From positions 1,798,001-1,862,000 of the forward strand of contig CAWAMN010000001.1 of the NCBI GenBank assembly GCA_963783235.1: a stretch of DNA of 64,000 bases, in the 5' to 3' direction. The translations under genes were made by a program, and so were the position numbers. The DNA is from Thiohalomonas sp963783235 (GTDB lineage Bacteria > Pseudomonadota > Gammaproteobacteria > Thiohalomonadales > Thiohalomonadaceae). The stretch's first letter is position 1. Each line of letters opens with the position of its first letter. The notes under the pieces were generated by a model that saw only the letters and a list, made by a program, of their open reading frames with translations, made no database searches and was not told where the DNA came from. Of the stretch, positions 1-8,137 are shown piece after piece.

Positions 1-44
1 TTCCGCAGCCACTCAAAGCCAAGCCCAAGACGGCTCCGCCGTTT

Positions 45-68
45 TCGCCCACGGGGTGGGCTCCTACT
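45..68. repeat. Single REP half-unit (type A)
   Basis: A lone copy of the palindrome that recurs throughout the window, read here as TTCGCCCAC, GGGGTGGG, CTCCTAC. It lies just beyond the holA 3' end. The inverted arms GCCCA and TGGGC can form a hairpin. Confidence 0.75.
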
Positions 69-91
69 GGCATAGACCCTCTGCGGGCAAC

Positions 92-1105
92 CTAAACAAT
101 CCTAACCCCCGCCACCAGCAGGGCCAATTGTACCAATTCGTCCCAGGCGTTACCCGGTTCGGCGCCCTTGATGGTGCGGTCGACGCGGCCGGCACGGGCC
201 AGGAATGCCTCCCAGCGCCCCGCCTTGTGGCGCTCCAGGGCGCTGCGGACCGCTGCTTGCCGTTTCGGCCAGACACGGTTCTGACGTATGACCTGATCGG
301 GAGCTGCCCCCTGCGCCACACCGGCGGCCATCCCCGCCAGACTGCGTATTTCGCGGGCCAGGGCCCAGAGGATTAGGACGGGCTCCACGCCTTCGCCACG
401 CACCCCATCGAGAATACGGGCGGTACGTGCCGCATCGCCGGACAGCGCCGTGTCCACCAGTTCGAAGATATCGAACCGGCTGCTGTCCGCCACCGCCAGC
501 GCCACTTCGCCCGGGTCAATGGCGCCTTCACCGAAGATCAGATGCAGCTTGTCCACCTCCTGGGCAGCGGCGAGCATGTTGCCCTCCACTTTGTCGGCCA
601 GGAGCCGGACGACTTCAGGCTGGGATTCGAGCCCACGGGAACGCATGCGCTGGGCGATCCAGCCCGGCAGCTCTTTCTGGCCCACCGGCCAGACCTGAAT
701 AACGGCCCCCGCCGCCTCCAGGGCCTTGAACCACTTGGTTTGCTGCTGTCGTTTGTCGAGACGCGGCAGGCTGACCAGCAGGATATTGTCTTCCGGGGGC
801 CGTTCGGCATAGGCGCTCAGTGCCTTGCCGCCGGCATCTCCGGGTTTGCCGCCGGGGACGCGGAGATCCAGAACGCGCCGTTCGGCAAACAGGGAAAGGG
901 CATCCGCGGCGGCGGAGAGCGAACCCCAATCGAATCCCGTCTCGGCGTGCATCACTTCGCGCTCGGCAAAGCCCTGCGTACGGGCCGCCTGGCGGACCGC
1001 GTCGGCCGCTTCACCCGCCTGCAGCGGCTCGTCGCCGCTAATCACGTAGATAGGCAGCAGTGGACTGCGAAGGTGTCCGGCCAGTTGTTCGGGGCGCAGC
1101 CTCAT
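92..1105 (-). CDS. holA: DNA polymerase III subunit delta
   Basis: Delta subunit of the clamp loader. It opens the beta clamp during replication, in complex with gamma/tau and delta-prime. The 337-residue length is normal for the family. The N-terminal AAA-like domain starts with a degenerate nucleotide-binding loop (ISGDEPL, about residues 22-28), and the helical collar follows (RFDIFELVDTALSGD near residue 210, KAGRWEAFLARAGRVDRTIKG near the C-terminus). The start overlaps the lptE stop by 4 bases, the conserved gammaproteobacterial leuS-lptE-holA order, so it is probably translationally coupled. No defects seen. The assignment rests on overall family resemblance and the neighbourhood. Confidence 0.95.
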   Translation of the reverse strand: MRLRPEQLAGHLRSPLLPIYVISGDEPLQAGEAADAVRQAARTQGFAEREVMHAETGFDWGSLSAAADALSLFAERRVLDLRVPGGKPGDAGGKALSAYAERPPEDNILLVSLPRLDKRQQQTKWFKALEAAGAVIQVWPVGQKELPGWIAQRMRSRGLESQPEVVRLLADKVEGNMLAAAQEVDKLHLIFGEGAIDPGEVALAVADSSRFDIFELVDTALSGDAARTARILDGVRGEGVEPVLILWALAREIRSLAGMAAGVAQGAAPDQVIRQNRVWPKRQAAVRSALERHKAGRWEAFLARAGRVDRTIKGAEPGNAWDELVQLALLVAGVRIV

Positions 1106-1698
1106 TGGGCGGTGGTTTGGCCGTCTTCGCTGGCGGGCGGTTCGGGTGCTATCGCCTCGCCGGTGGGAACAGGGGCATCGGCCTCCTCGACGGACTCCGG
1201 GACCGCCCCCTGCCGAACCGTCACCTGCACCCGGCGCAGCATCTGGCGAATAGCCAGCTGTTGCATCTCTGCACGGATAGCGTTCTCCTCCTGCTCACTA
1301 CTCAGCACGTTGTCCGGGTCGTACTCATAATCGCGCGTCATGCTGATGGACTGCTCAGGGACGAGAATCGCCCCCTCGGGTCCACGCAAGCTGTAGGTCA
1401 GCTTGTAGTAAAGCTCATACTCCCTGGCCTTACCGGCGGACCCCACGGACAGTACCCGGCGGTCGGAGTCCTCTCCCATGATGATGAGACGAGAGGCCGC
1501 CGGCGTCGCTTCCGGCACCACTTCCGCGCCGGCCGACTGGAGTACGTCGCGGATCTCATTGCGGAGCTCGGTCCCACCGCCCTGAATGGTGGTGACCTGC
1601 ATGGCTTCGGGTAGAACGACCGCGCCACGCAGGCGGAAGCCGCAGGCGCTGAGGAGGAGGATGGAGGCAAGGATTAGGATGAGGGTTGGGTTGAACAC
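1102..1698 (-). CDS. lptE: LPS assembly lipoprotein LptE
   Basis: Outer-membrane lipoprotein that plugs the LptD barrel and helps insert LPS. From the GTG at 1698 the protein has 198 residues: a short hydrophobic signal (LILILASILLL), then lipobox LSAC with Cys19 and the family-typical CGFRLRG. The open frame extends to an ATG at 1869 that overlaps the leuS stop, but those extra 57 codons are encoded by a CCCTCCC palindrome and a heptamer repeat and precede the signal peptide, so they are unlikely to be protein. The GTG has a strong purine-rich ribosome site (GGGAGGGG) supplied by the palindrome. The missing classical N-terminal charge is unusual: only the new start Met and Asn/Pro precede the hydrophobic core. 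Confidence 0.9.
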   Translation of the reverse strand: MFNPTLILILASILLLSACGFRLRGAVVLPEAMQVTTIQGGGTELRNEIRDVLQSAGAEVVPEATPAASRLIIMGEDSDRRVLSVGSAGKAREYELYYKLTYSLRGPEGAILVPEQSISMTRDYEYDPDNVLSSEQEENAIRAEMQQLAIRQMLRRVQVTVRQGAVPESVEEADAPVPTGEAIAPEPPASEDGQTTAQ

Positions 1699-1733
1699 CC
1701 CCTCCCTAACCCTCCCCCAAAGGGGGAGGGAAG
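1699..1733. repeat. CCCTCTCCC-type palindrome (type C)
   Basis: An inverted repeat with arms CCCTCCCCC and GGGGGAGGG around CAAA lies immediately upstream of the lptE GTG. It is related to copies at 44826, 50553 and inside the MITE at 56744. On the minus strand its purine arm forms the probable Shine-Dalgarno sequence of lptE. Confidence 0.7.
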
Positions 1734-1802
1734 GGTTTCCTTGCCTCCGGAGGGGGAGCGGATAGTTTCGTTCCGCGTGCCCCTCCGGGCGAAGAAGTCT
1801 TC

Positions 1803-1866
1803 CCTCGCCACTCGCCACTCGCCACTCGCCACTCAGGTCGCCACTCGCAACTCGCAACTCGCCCCT
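1803..1866. repeat. Heptanucleotide tandem repeat between leuS and lptE
   Basis: Tandem copies of CTCGCCA / CTCGCAA run right up to the leuS stop codon. The 7-base unit is not a multiple of three. A protein read through it from the ATG at 1869 would therefore change frame with copy number, which is another reason to doubt that start. Confidence 0.7.
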
Positions 1867-4331
1867 CATTTCGCCACCACGTTCACCAGCCTTCCGGGGA
1901 CGACGATCACTTTCTTGACGTCCTTGCCATCGATGAAGCGCTGGACATTTTCATCACCGAGGGCAGTGGCTTCCACGGCCTCCTTATCGGCATCGGCGGG
2001 CACCTGGACCTTGCCGCGCACCTTGCCATTGACCTGGACCACCAGCTCGATGGTATCGCGCTTGAGGGCCGACTCATCCACTTCCGGCCAGCGAGCGGAG
2101 AGGATATCGTCGCCGAAGCCCAGTTCGCGCCAGAGATGGTGGGTGATGTGGGGGGCCGTGGGCGAGAGCAGAGGCAGCAGGATGCCGAGTCCTTCCCGGC
2201 GCAGGGCGTTGTCGCCTTCGGCCTGCTCCAGTTTGCCCAGCACGTTCATGATCTTCATGCAGGCCGAGACCACGGTATTGAACTGGTAACGGCCGAAGTC
2301 GGCGCGGGCCTGGCCGAGGGCCTCGTGGATCTCCCGACGCGCTTCCTTGATGCTATCGGCCACTTGGCCCCAGTCCGGCCTGTCGCCGGAGGCATTCAGG
2401 GCACTGACCGCTTCCCGGTGCTCATGGGCAAAGGCCCACAGCCGCTTGAGGAAGCGGTAGGCGCCTTCCACGCCGGAGTCGTTCCACTCCAGGGACTGTT
2501 CGGGCGGCGCCGCAAACATGGTGAACAGCCGCACCGTATCGGCACCGTACTGCTGGATCATCTCCTGCGGGTCGACGGTGTTGCCCTTGGACTTGGACAT
2601 CTTCGCCCCGTCCTTGAGCACCATGCCCTGGGTCAGCAGGTTGGCGAAAGGCTCGTCCGACTTTACGAGTCCTTGATCCCGCATCAGCTTGTGGTAGAAG
2701 CGCGCATAGAGCAGGTGCAGGATGGCGTGCTCAATGCCGCCGATATATTGGTCGACCGGCAGCCAGTAGTCGCTGCGCTCATCCAGCATGGCGCTGTCGT
2801 TGTCCCGGCAGGTGTATCGGGCGTAATACCAGGAGGACTCCATGAAGGTGTCGAAGGTATCGGTCTCCCGCTCCGCCTTGCCACCACACTTGGGGCAGGT
2901 GGTCTCGTAGAACTCCGGCATCTTCTTGATGGGGGAGCCGACGCCATCGAAGGCCACATCCTCCGGCAGCACCACCGGCAGCTGCTCCTCGGGGACCGGC
3001 ACTTCGCCGCAGGAGGCGCAGCTGATGATCGGAATCGGGCAGCCCCAGTAACGCTGGCGGGAGACGCCCCAGTCGCGCAGGCGGTAGTTGACCCGCTTTT
3101 TGCCCTTGTCTTGGCTTTCCAGGTGTTCCGCGATGGCGTCGAAGGCCTGCTCCGAGGTGAGGGCGGAGAAGTCGCCGGATTCCATCAGTACGCCCTTATC
3201 CACAAAGGCGGACTTCTCAAGATCCACCTCCCCCTCAAGCGGTTTGATCACCTGCTTGATGGGCAGCCCGTACTTCTGCGCGAACTCCCAGTCACGCTGA
3301 TCGTGGGCCGGCACGGCCATCACCGCGCCTTCGCCGTAGGACATGAGCACGAAGTTGGCCGAATAGATGGGCACCGTCTCGCCGGAGATCGGGTGAACCG
3401 CCATAAGGCCAGTTTCCACGCCCTTCTTCTCCATGGTCTCCATGGCCGCTTCGGAGGTCTGCATGTGGCGCGCCTCCTCGATGAAGCTGGCCAGTTCCGC
3501 ATGGTCTTTCGCGGCCTCGATGGCCAGCGGGTGTTCGGGGGCCACCGCCACGTAGGAGACGCCCATCAGGGTGTCGGGACGGGTGGTGTAGACCTTCAGG
3601 GGTTCGTCCCGGCCCTCGACACCGAAGGCGATCTCCACGCCCTCGGAGCGGCCGATCCAGTTGCGCTGCATCGCCCGCACCTGCTCCGGCCAGCCCTCCA
3701 GCTTGTCCAGGCCTTCCAGCAGCTCATCGGCATAGGCGGTGATTTTCATGAAGTACTGCGGGATCTCCTTGCGCTCGACGACCGTGTCGCAGCGCCAGCA
3801 GCGGCCCTCGATCACCTGCTCGTTGGCCAGTACCGTCAGATCGTTCGGGCACCAGTTGACCGGCGCGGTCTTCTTGTAGACCAGTCCCTTCTCGAACAGC
3901 CTGGTGAACAGCCACTGCTCCCATTTGTAATACTGGGGATGGCAGGTGGCGAGCTCACGGTTCCAGTCGTAGCCGAACCCGAGCCGCTGGAGCTGCCCGC
4001 GCATGTAGTCGATATTCTCGTAAGTCCATTTCGCGGGCGGTACGTTGTTCTTGATGGCGGCGTTTTCCGCCGGCAGGCCGAAGGCATCCCAGCCCATGGG
4101 CTGGAGGACATTTTTGCCAATCATGCGCTGATAGCGGCTGATCACATCGCCGATGGTGTAGTTGCGCACATGACCCATGTGCAGCCGCCCCGAGGGATAG
4201 GGGAACATGGATAGGCAGTAGAACTTCTCTCTGTCCGGATCTTCCGCTACCTCGAAGGAGCGGTTCTCTTCCCAGTAGCTCTGGGCCTCGGCCTCGATGA
4301 CCGCCGGTTGGTACTGCTCGTCCAATGCCAT
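1866..4331 (-). CDS. leuS: Leucyl-tRNA synthetase
   Basis: Class I aminoacyl-tRNA synthetase that charges tRNA-Leu. From the ATG at 4331 (MALDEQYQP) it has 821 residues, slightly shorter than the E. coli enzyme. The HIGH motif is HMGH at residues 51-54 and KMSKS lies near residue 580. Between them are the editing (CP1) domain and Cys pairs of zinc-binding type (CASCG, CPKCGG). The C-terminal part carries the anticodon-binding helices. The open frame continues about 110 codons upstream to 4670, but that stretch overlaps the divergent gene and resembles nothing in LeuS. The C-terminal end abuts the heptamer repeat. Confidence 0.97.
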   Translation of the reverse strand: MALDEQYQPAVIEAEAQSYWEENRSFEVAEDPDREKFYCLSMFPYPSGRLHMGHVRNYTIGDVISRYQRMIGKNVLQPMGWDAFGLPAENAAIKNNVPPAKWTYENIDYMRGQLQRLGFGYDWNRELATCHPQYYKWEQWLFTRLFEKGLVYKKTAPVNWCPNDLTVLANEQVIEGRCWRCDTVVERKEIPQYFMKITAYADELLEGLDKLEGWPEQVRAMQRNWIGRSEGVEIAFGVEGRDEPLKVYTTRPDTLMGVSYVAVAPEHPLAIEAAKDHAELASFIEEARHMQTSEAAMETMEKKGVETGLMAVHPISGETVPIYSANFVLMSYGEGAVMAVPAHDQRDWEFAQKYGLPIKQVIKPLEGEVDLEKSAFVDKGVLMESGDFSALTSEQAFDAIAEHLESQDKGKKRVNYRLRDWGVSRQRYWGCPIPIISCASCGEVPVPEEQLPVVLPEDVAFDGVGSPIKKMPEFYETTCPKCGGKAERETDTFDTFMESSWYYARYTCRDNDSAMLDERSDYWLPVDQYIGGIEHAILHLLYARFYHKLMRDQGLVKSDEPFANLLTQGMVLKDGAKMSKSKGNTVDPQEMIQQYGADTVRLFTMFAAPPEQSLEWNDSGVEGAYRFLKRLWAFAHEHREAVSALNASGDRPDWGQVADSIKEARREIHEALGQARADFGRYQFNTVVSACMKIMNVLGKLEQAEGDNALRREGLGILLPLLSPTAPHITHHLWRELGFGDDILSARWPEVDESALKRDTIELVVQVNGKVRGKVQVPADADKEAVEATALGDENVQRFIDGKDVKKVIVVPGRLVNVVAK

Positions 4332-4411
4332 TGAAAACGCCCGAATTTGCCTGCTGAATAAACGATTTAGGATACCGCACGCGCCCCGCGCCGAACAACT
4401 GAAAAGGCCGT

Positions 4412-4439
4412 TTGCCGAGGCCCCTGCAGCTGGCATAAT
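4412..4439 (+). promoter_or_regulatory. Candidate sigma70 promoter of the DUF192 gene
   Basis: TTGCCG (4412-4417) and CATAAT (4434-4439, preceded by TGG as in an extended -10) are separated by 16 bases. Transcription would start near 4446, just before the ribosome site at 4447-4453. Prediction from sequence only. Confidence 0.4.
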
Positions 4440-4458
4440 GCGAAATAGGAGGGTATTT

Positions 4459-4908
4459 GTGGATAGCCTGGGAATGTGGCGTTGGACCTTTTTAGCAGCG
4501 ATTGCCGGAGCCGCCTTGATCCCGCTCCTGTCCAGCCACGGATTCGAGACGGTGACGGTGCTCATCGGCGGGGAACAATTCCGCGTCGAATTGGCGATTT
4601 CCGATTCCGAACGCCGCCAGGGGCTAATGGACCGGGAACAGCTTCCCCCGGGAACCGGAATGCTGTTCATCTACGAACGCCCCCAGCCGGTACGCTTCTG
4701 GAACAAGGATGTGCGCTTCCCTATCGACATCCTCTACTTCGACGAGAACAGCACCCTTCTCCGCACCGATACCCACGTGCCTCCCTGCCCGCACGGGGAT
4801 TGCCCCCTCTATCGAACCGAAGAGCCGGTGAAATATGTGCTTGAGCTACCCGCCGGCACAACCGATCGCCTGGGCCTGCACCCCGGGGAACAACTCGCGA
4901 TTTTGTAA
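4459..4908 (+). CDS. DUF192 family exported protein
   Basis: Small protein of the DUF192 / UPF0127 family, whose function is not established. The chosen GTG at 4459 lies 5 bases after AGGAGGG (4447-4453) and gives 149 residues. The N-terminus has a hydrophobic stretch after WRW (FLAAIAGAALIPLL), read as a signal peptide or anchor. Family motifs are ERRQGLM, GMLFIY, FWNKDVRFPIDILYFD and VLELPAG. Two CP pairs (PPCPHGDCP) sit in the middle. It is transcribed divergently from leuS. An ATG at 4474 is an alternative start, while starts upstream of 4438 would lie before the candidate promoter's start site. Confidence 0.85.
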   Translation: MDSLGMWRWTFLAAIAGAALIPLLSSHGFETVTVLIGGEQFRVELAISDSERRQGLMDREQLPPGTGMLFIYERPQPVRFWNKDVRFPIDILYFDENSTLLRTDTHVPPCPHGDCPLYRTEEPVKYVLELPAGTTDRLGLHPGEQLAIL

Positions 4909-5143
4909 CGCGACGGCTACCGCCCCCTACGCCGCAAGCGCTTTAAGCGGGCTTATCAGGCAAAGGAGAGCGCACCGCCTGTGCCAAATACTCTGGACCG
5001 TCAGTTTCGAACTGAGCGCCAGACCGGCATGGGTCGGGATATTCTGTCGCACTCGGCTGGCTTAGCTCGGAGCTCTGACTATCTCATCGGAGTCCATTCA
5101 TGGCACACCCCAGCCGACGGATTTGCAATTGGCTCCATTGGGC

Positions 5144-6550
5144 TCAAATCTCGACCAATGTGCAAACATCCTCAACCACCTCGGCAAAGTAGCTCCGGGC
5201 CGAACCCTTTTTCAGGTCTTCCACACAATCTGCCAGCTCCTCGCCACTAGCTACCGCAAAGGCATTGCCATCCTCAAGGAGTGGTTGAAAGTATGCGGCT
5301 GTGTTCGGTAGCCGCAGCAGTGCGACTTTGCATCCCCCCAAGAGCGATTCAAGCAAAGCCGTGGAGTTCACACCAAAAACCACGCCTGCCTGACTGCTGG
5401 CTTCGGCCATGGTCGATGTATTGTCCACGCGAATACGGTCGGCGGTGTTCTTATCCAGCCCCCGCAGATAAGCACGGAGACTGAGAGCACTCTCGCCCGG
5501 ATGGGGGCGAACGACGATATCCCAGTGAGGACACAACCGAGCAAACTGAATGGTGGCCTCCATCAAACTCTCTCCCACAGGACCCTGGGATAGCACCAAA
5601 AGCTGACGTTCGCAACGGACGTTTTCTTGCTGCGCCTGTCGCATCGGCGCCTCGATATGAGGGGCTCCGACCGGATGAACCTTACAGTTCTGCGGCAATT
5701 CCGTGTATCGATACCAAGCCTCCCCCCAAGTCAATAGGTGGTCAGCAAAGTAGGGAACCTCTTTCCAGCCCACATAGTCGTATCCCAAGTGCCCCCGATC
5801 CGTCGAGCCGTGTTGGAATTCAGCTGTGGGTATACCCAGCTCCTGCGCTGCGGCAATTGGTGCCTCCAAAAAGTAGCCGACAACGACATACAGTGCGCGC
5901 GGCTGTATTTTCTGGAAAAGGGCCCGATACACGAAGCGCAGCCCAATAAACCTTCCCACGGTCCGGATGACACGTTCCTCTAACGAAAGGCCACTTTTTG
6001 TAAGGTTCCCTCCCAACTGTTTCTGGATGGCATTGATGCGCGTGGCATCTTCTGATGAGAGCGTTACACGAACCGCTTGATGCGCAATCCATCCAAGTCG
6101 AGCCATCACTTCATAGTCTGGACTCCCCGGCAATGGCACGGGATCAAGCGGGGAAGTCCGGTCAAGAACGAGACTGGTATTCGTACGGGAACCTGACCAA
6201 GCTCTCAATGAGATAGGGTCCACGAGCTGCCCTGCGCACTGCCGTTTCCGGCTATGGGGAATGACGACACGTTCCGTTCTCCGACGACTCGCCATGAAAG
6301 GATTACGAGCAATAAATCGACCGGGAAATTCCTTAATCAGCTGAAACTTGGTTTTCCTTAGCCGCTTTGCTTCCGGATGCGCCTCCTGGGCAAGGCCATG
6401 CATCATCCTATAGTCATGAAACACCTGGAACCTGAGGAGCTTCCAGACATAAACCCCATTTATTGCCCAGCCTGATAGATATAACTCTTGTTCGAGGGAT
6501 TCGAAAATGGCCAAGGCCTCTTCAAATGTTTTTGGAGAACCATGCGCCAT
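5144..6550 (-). CDS. GT-B type glycosyltransferase, candidate pseudaminyltransferase
   Basis: Last gene of the pse operon, 468 residues, starting 4 bases after the pseI stop. The C-terminal half looks like the nucleotide-binding half of a GT-B enzyme. It contains RPHPGE at about residues 348-353 and a serine/threonine motif NSTALLES near residue 395. Bacterial sialyltransferases of GT-B fold use an HP motif and a downstream Ser/Thr motif to bind CMP-sugar, so the combination plus the position next to CMP-pseudaminate synthesis suggests transfer of Pse to the polysaccharide. The N-terminal 150 residues are basic and unassigned. No signal peptide or membrane segment is apparent. It could instead be a capsule-type transferase using another donor. 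Confidence 0.6.
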   Translation of the reverse strand: MAHGSPKTFEEALAIFESLEQELYLSGWAINGVYVWKLLRFQVFHDYRMMHGLAQEAHPEAKRLRKTKFQLIKEFPGRFIARNPFMASRRRTERVVIPHSRKRQCAGQLVDPISLRAWSGSRTNTSLVLDRTSPLDPVPLPGSPDYEVMARLGWIAHQAVRVTLSSEDATRINAIQKQLGGNLTKSGLSLEERVIRTVGRFIGLRFVYRALFQKIQPRALYVVVGYFLEAPIAAAQELGIPTAEFQHGSTDRGHLGYDYVGWKEVPYFADHLLTWGEAWYRYTELPQNCKVHPVGAPHIEAPMRQAQQENVRCERQLLVLSQGPVGESLMEATIQFARLCPHWDIVVRPHPGESALSLRAYLRGLDKNTADRIRVDNTSTMAEASSQAGVVFGVNSTALLESLLGGCKVALLRLPNTAAYFQPLLEDGNAFAVASGEELADCVEDLKKGSARSYFAEVVEDVCTLVEI

Positions 6551-6554
6551 GGGA

Positions 6555-7607
6555 CTAGTCGATAAGCTCCCAACTCACGGGGGTCCCTTTTACCACATCA
6601 CGCGTAACGCGCCGTCCGGCCACTTCGGTACAAAATCGCGGCGCAATCCCGTACCCCGGCCTCACACTTTTTATTGCGTCGGATGTAATCATGGTCCCTG
6701 CTCTCATATTCTTCACAAAATACAAAGAACGACGGAACTTGACGTTGCCCTGCTCGCTGGATTTACGGCCATAATCCACCCTACCGAGTGCTGCCCATGC
6801 CGTCTTACTGTCGCAACACAGGGCGTTCAACTCTGACGGCTCCAAGGAGAAACTGTCATCTGGACCTCCGCCGTTGCGATTCAGCGTAAAGTGCTTCTCG
6901 ATGATAGAAGCACCCAAAGCCACGCTCGTCGTAGCGGTAGTATTGTCGAGAGTGTGATCGGACAGGCCCGTGACCAGCCCGAAGCGCTCAATCATGTCGG
7001 GGATAGTGCGCAGGTTGTAGTCTTCAGGCGGAGCGGGATAGGCGCTCACGCAATGTAGGATGGCTAACTGTTCGCATCCGGCGCCCCGGGCCGCGTCGAT
7101 AGCCTCCTGAATTTCCCCCGCGTCGGCCATGCCTGTCGAGACGATCATTGGTTTGCCGGTACGTGCGACATATTCGATCAGCGGCAGATCCACAGCCTCG
7201 AACGAGGCGATCTTGTAGGCCGGCGCATTTAGATCTTCCAGCAAATCAACTGCCGTGGTGTCGAAAGGCGAACTGAAGATGGTGATGCCGAGCTTGCGGG
7301 CATGGTCGAATAGCGGCTTGTGCCACTCCCACGGGGTGTGCGCCCGTTCGTACAGTTCATAGAGTGTACGCCCCTTCCACAACCCGTCGTGGATACGGAA
7401 ATCATCGCTGTCACAATCGAGTGTGATGGTATCCGGACGGTAAGTTTGCAACTTGATCGCATCGGCGCCTGCTGTCTTCGCCTCTTCGATGATCCTGAGC
7501 GCCGTTTCCAGCTTGCCGTTATGGTTTGCCGAAAGCTCAGCAACAACATAAGGCGGTTCGTCGACTGCGATACGGCGGCCCGCAATGGCGATACTCGGTT
7601 TTCTCAT
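6555..7607 (-). CDS. pseI: Pseudaminic acid synthase
   Basis: Condenses 2,4-diacetamido-2,4,6-trideoxy-L-altrose with phosphoenolpyruvate to give pseudaminic acid (NeuB family). The ATG at 7607 gives 350 residues, typical for PseI. An N-terminal TIM barrel (AELSANHNG near residue 25, FSSPFD, IVSTGM) is followed by a C-terminal SAF / antifreeze-like domain (RRSLYFVKNMRAG to the end). The pseH stop overlaps its start. The frame can be extended to 7637, but that would overlap pseH by 34 bases. The full set of neighbouring pse genes separates it from sialic or legionaminic acid synthases. Confidence 0.92.
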   Translation of the reverse strand: MRKPSIAIAGRRIAVDEPPYVVAELSANHNGKLETALRIIEEAKTAGADAIKLQTYRPDTITLDCDSDDFRIHDGLWKGRTLYELYERAHTPWEWHKPLFDHARKLGITIFSSPFDTTAVDLLEDLNAPAYKIASFEAVDLPLIEYVARTGKPMIVSTGMADAGEIQEAIDAARGAGCEQLAILHCVSAYPAPPEDYNLRTIPDMIERFGLVTGLSDHTLDNTTATTSVALGASIIEKHFTLNRNGGGPDDSFSLEPSELNALCCDSKTAWAALGRVDYGRKSSEQGNVKFRRSLYFVKNMRAGTMITSDAIKSVRPGYGIAPRFCTEVAGRRVTRDVVKGTPVSWELID

Positions 7608-8137
7608 CGGGTGCAAGATCCTCTTTCTTGAAGCCATTCTGCAGCGAGCAGCCCAAACCCGATGACATCGTGATACTCACTGCCATCGAAATGATGGTCC
7701 CGTAATCGAGCCTCCTTCCGGAAGCCCAGCCGTTCATGAAAACGAATGGAGCGCTGATTGTATGCAAGCGCTTCACCACAGATTTTGTGTTGCTTCAGAT
7801 CCGTGAACACATAAGCCAACGCGCTCCGGCCAAGTAAGGACGCACTACCTCTGGGCGCTTCCGGAGCCAGATAGAAACCCCACTCAGAGCGACGAACGGT
7901 ATGGTCCACAATGGTCAGGTTGACAAACCCGGCTGGAACTCCTTGGAGCTCGAAAATCAACGGATATTTGTCCGGATTGGCCACCGCTTGGGAAAACCAC
8001 CGTTGGTGCTCTTCCAATCCGATGGTGTGCTGGGTATACATGTGTCGACGCACATCCGGGTGATTCCGCCACACCCGCACCAGCTCTAAATCATTGGGTT
8101 GGAGCGACCTCAGGCAGCCAGTGGACTCTGTTGTCAT
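7604..8137 (-). CDS. pseH: UDP-4-amino-4,6-dideoxy-N-acetyl-L-altrosamine N-acetyltransferase
   Basis: GNAT-fold enzyme that acetylates the 4-amino group in pseudaminate synthesis, using acetyl-CoA. The ATG at 8137 overlaps the pseG stop (TGATG) and gives 177 residues, the usual PseH length. GNAT features are the N-terminal LRSLQPNDLELVRVWRN, the central WGFYLAPEAPRGSASLLG acetyl-CoA loop and the C-terminal NQRSIRFHERLGF. A longer frame to 8392 lies wholly inside pseG and is not protein. Function comes from family plus position between pseG and pseI. Confidence 0.88.
   Translation of the reverse strand: MTTESTGCLRSLQPNDLELVRVWRNHPDVRRHMYTQHTIGLEEHQRWFSQAVANPDKYPLIFELQGVPAGFVNLTIVDHTVRRSEWGFYLAPEAPRGSASLLGRSALAYVFTDLKQHKICGEALAYNQRSIRFHERLGFRKEARLRDHHFDGSEYHDVIGFGLLAAEWLQERGSCTR

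Noticed and set aside
1699..1869. 57-residue N-terminal extension of LptE from the ATG at 1869, coupled to leuS by ATGA
   Set aside because: It is encoded by a heptamer repeat and a palindrome and would precede the signal peptide and lipobox; the GTG at 1698 has a strong ribosome site.
2136..4214. 692-codon plus-strand frame opposite leuS
   Set aside because: It is a mirror of the leuS coding sequence in a GC-rich genome. The product is low-complexity (His, Gly, Leu, Val-rich) with no domain, while leuS itself is unmistakable.
4332..4670. 113-residue N-terminal extension of LeuS
   Set aside because: Not like LeuS, and overlaps the promoter and start of the divergent gene; MALDEQYQP is the normal N-terminus.
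4909..5143. Possible tRNA (a GTTTCGAACTGAG stretch near 5003 looks like a T-arm)
   Set aside because: No acceptor stem, D-arm or anticodon arm can be built around it.
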